A stretch of 5,959 bases of DNA from Acidobacteriota bacterium (lineage in GTDB: Bacteria > Acidobacteriota > Terriglobia > Terriglobales > Acidobacteriaceae): contig JAJXXG010000724.1 in the NCBI GenBank assembly GCA_021781255.1, forward strand, positions 1 through 5,959. The letters are read 5' to 3'. The position numbers and the translations under genes were made by a program. How positions within the stretch are numbered: position 1 is the stretch's first letter; each line of letters starts with the position of its first letter. Below the pieces are notes generated by a model. The model had not been told where the DNA came from. It saw only the letters and a list, made by a program, of their open reading frames with translations, and ran no database searches. Shown piece by piece: positions 5,783 through 5,959 of the stretch.

Positions 5783-5959
5783 CGCCAGAAGGAATCGAGA
5801 GCCTTCCCACAGTGCATGACAACGCCTCAAACCTCCTGATCGCGATCGCACAGCCCCATTTGGACGCCACCGAGGCCCTCCAGCGCCTTGCTTCCAGCAT
5901 CGAGAACTGGGATGAACTTATCCAGCTCGCGCGCGAGCACGGAATGGCTCCGCTATTAT
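5779..5959 (+). CDS. N-terminus of a probable nucleotidyltransferase family protein (PF14907-like)
   Basis: Sixty codons from ATG 5779 to the right edge; the gene continues outside. The visible part is helical: NLLIAIAQPHLDATEALQR, then IENWDELIQLAREHGMAPLL. This NWDELIQLAREHGMAPLL pattern is characteristic of the N-terminal region of the uncharacterised nucleotidyltransferases often found beside PqqD-like and HprK-like genes. The catalytic GG...DxD region would lie further downstream and is not seen, so activity cannot be judged. No Shine-Dalgarno precedes the ATG; its ATGA overlap with the upstream disrupted frame suggests coupling. An in-frame GTG at 5758 is an alternative start. It is divergent from the PqqD-like gene. 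Confidence 0.6.
   Translation, partial: MTPEGIESLPTVHDNASNLLIAIAQPHLDATEALQRLASSIENWDELIQLAREHGMAPLL

Overview
The window is GC-rich bacterial DNA, most likely from an Acidobacteriota member. That is an inference from the secreted lipoprotein with choice-of-anchor-D (ASH) and fibronectin-III domains, a type common in that phylum, and from the HprK-like/PqqD/nucleotidyltransferase neighbourhood. No rRNA or other phylogenetic marker is present. No tRNA, rRNA, CRISPR array, insertion sequence or transposase was seen.

Layout. (1) 1-2022, plus strand: the 3' end of a membrane-bound uptake [NiFe] hydrogenase operon. It holds the C-terminal part of the catalytic large subunit, the cytochrome b membrane anchor (HyaC type) and the maturation endopeptidase (HyaD type), joined by 1-base and 11-base overlaps. 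The protease should remove the short C-terminal peptide of the large subunit, and the cytochrome b should pass electrons from H2 to quinone. (2) 2023-2387: intergenic DNA with one short inverted repeat and a possible promoter carrying a GTGA-N6-TCAC dyad. (3) 2388-3722, plus: a predicted lipoprotein with two ASH-like domains and a C-terminal FN3 domain. (4) 3732-5205, minus: an HprK-like P-loop kinase gene and, upstream of it, a small gene that fuses a PqqD-like peptide-binding domain to a twin-arginine-like signal and a 25-residue Ser/Tyr-rich tail. Between the two genes are two tandem perfect hairpins. (5) 5206-5778: a divergent regulatory region, followed by what looks like the frame-disrupted remnant of a gene, perhaps an S24/S26-type peptidase. 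(6) 5779-end, plus: the N-terminus of a probable PF14907-type nucleotidyltransferase, cut by the window edge.

The most interesting part is 3732-5959. A PqqD-like recognition domain, a P-loop kinase of the type found in lasso-peptide and related RiPP loci, and an uncharacterised nucleotidyltransferase sit together. The PqqD protein carries its own export signal and a hydroxyl-rich tail. A working hypothesis is that the PqqD protein is both carrier and substrate, its tail being phosphorylated or nucleotidylated before or during export. No radical SAM enzyme, lasso cyclase or transglutaminase-type protease gene is visible, so the system may be atypical or may continue beyond the right edge.
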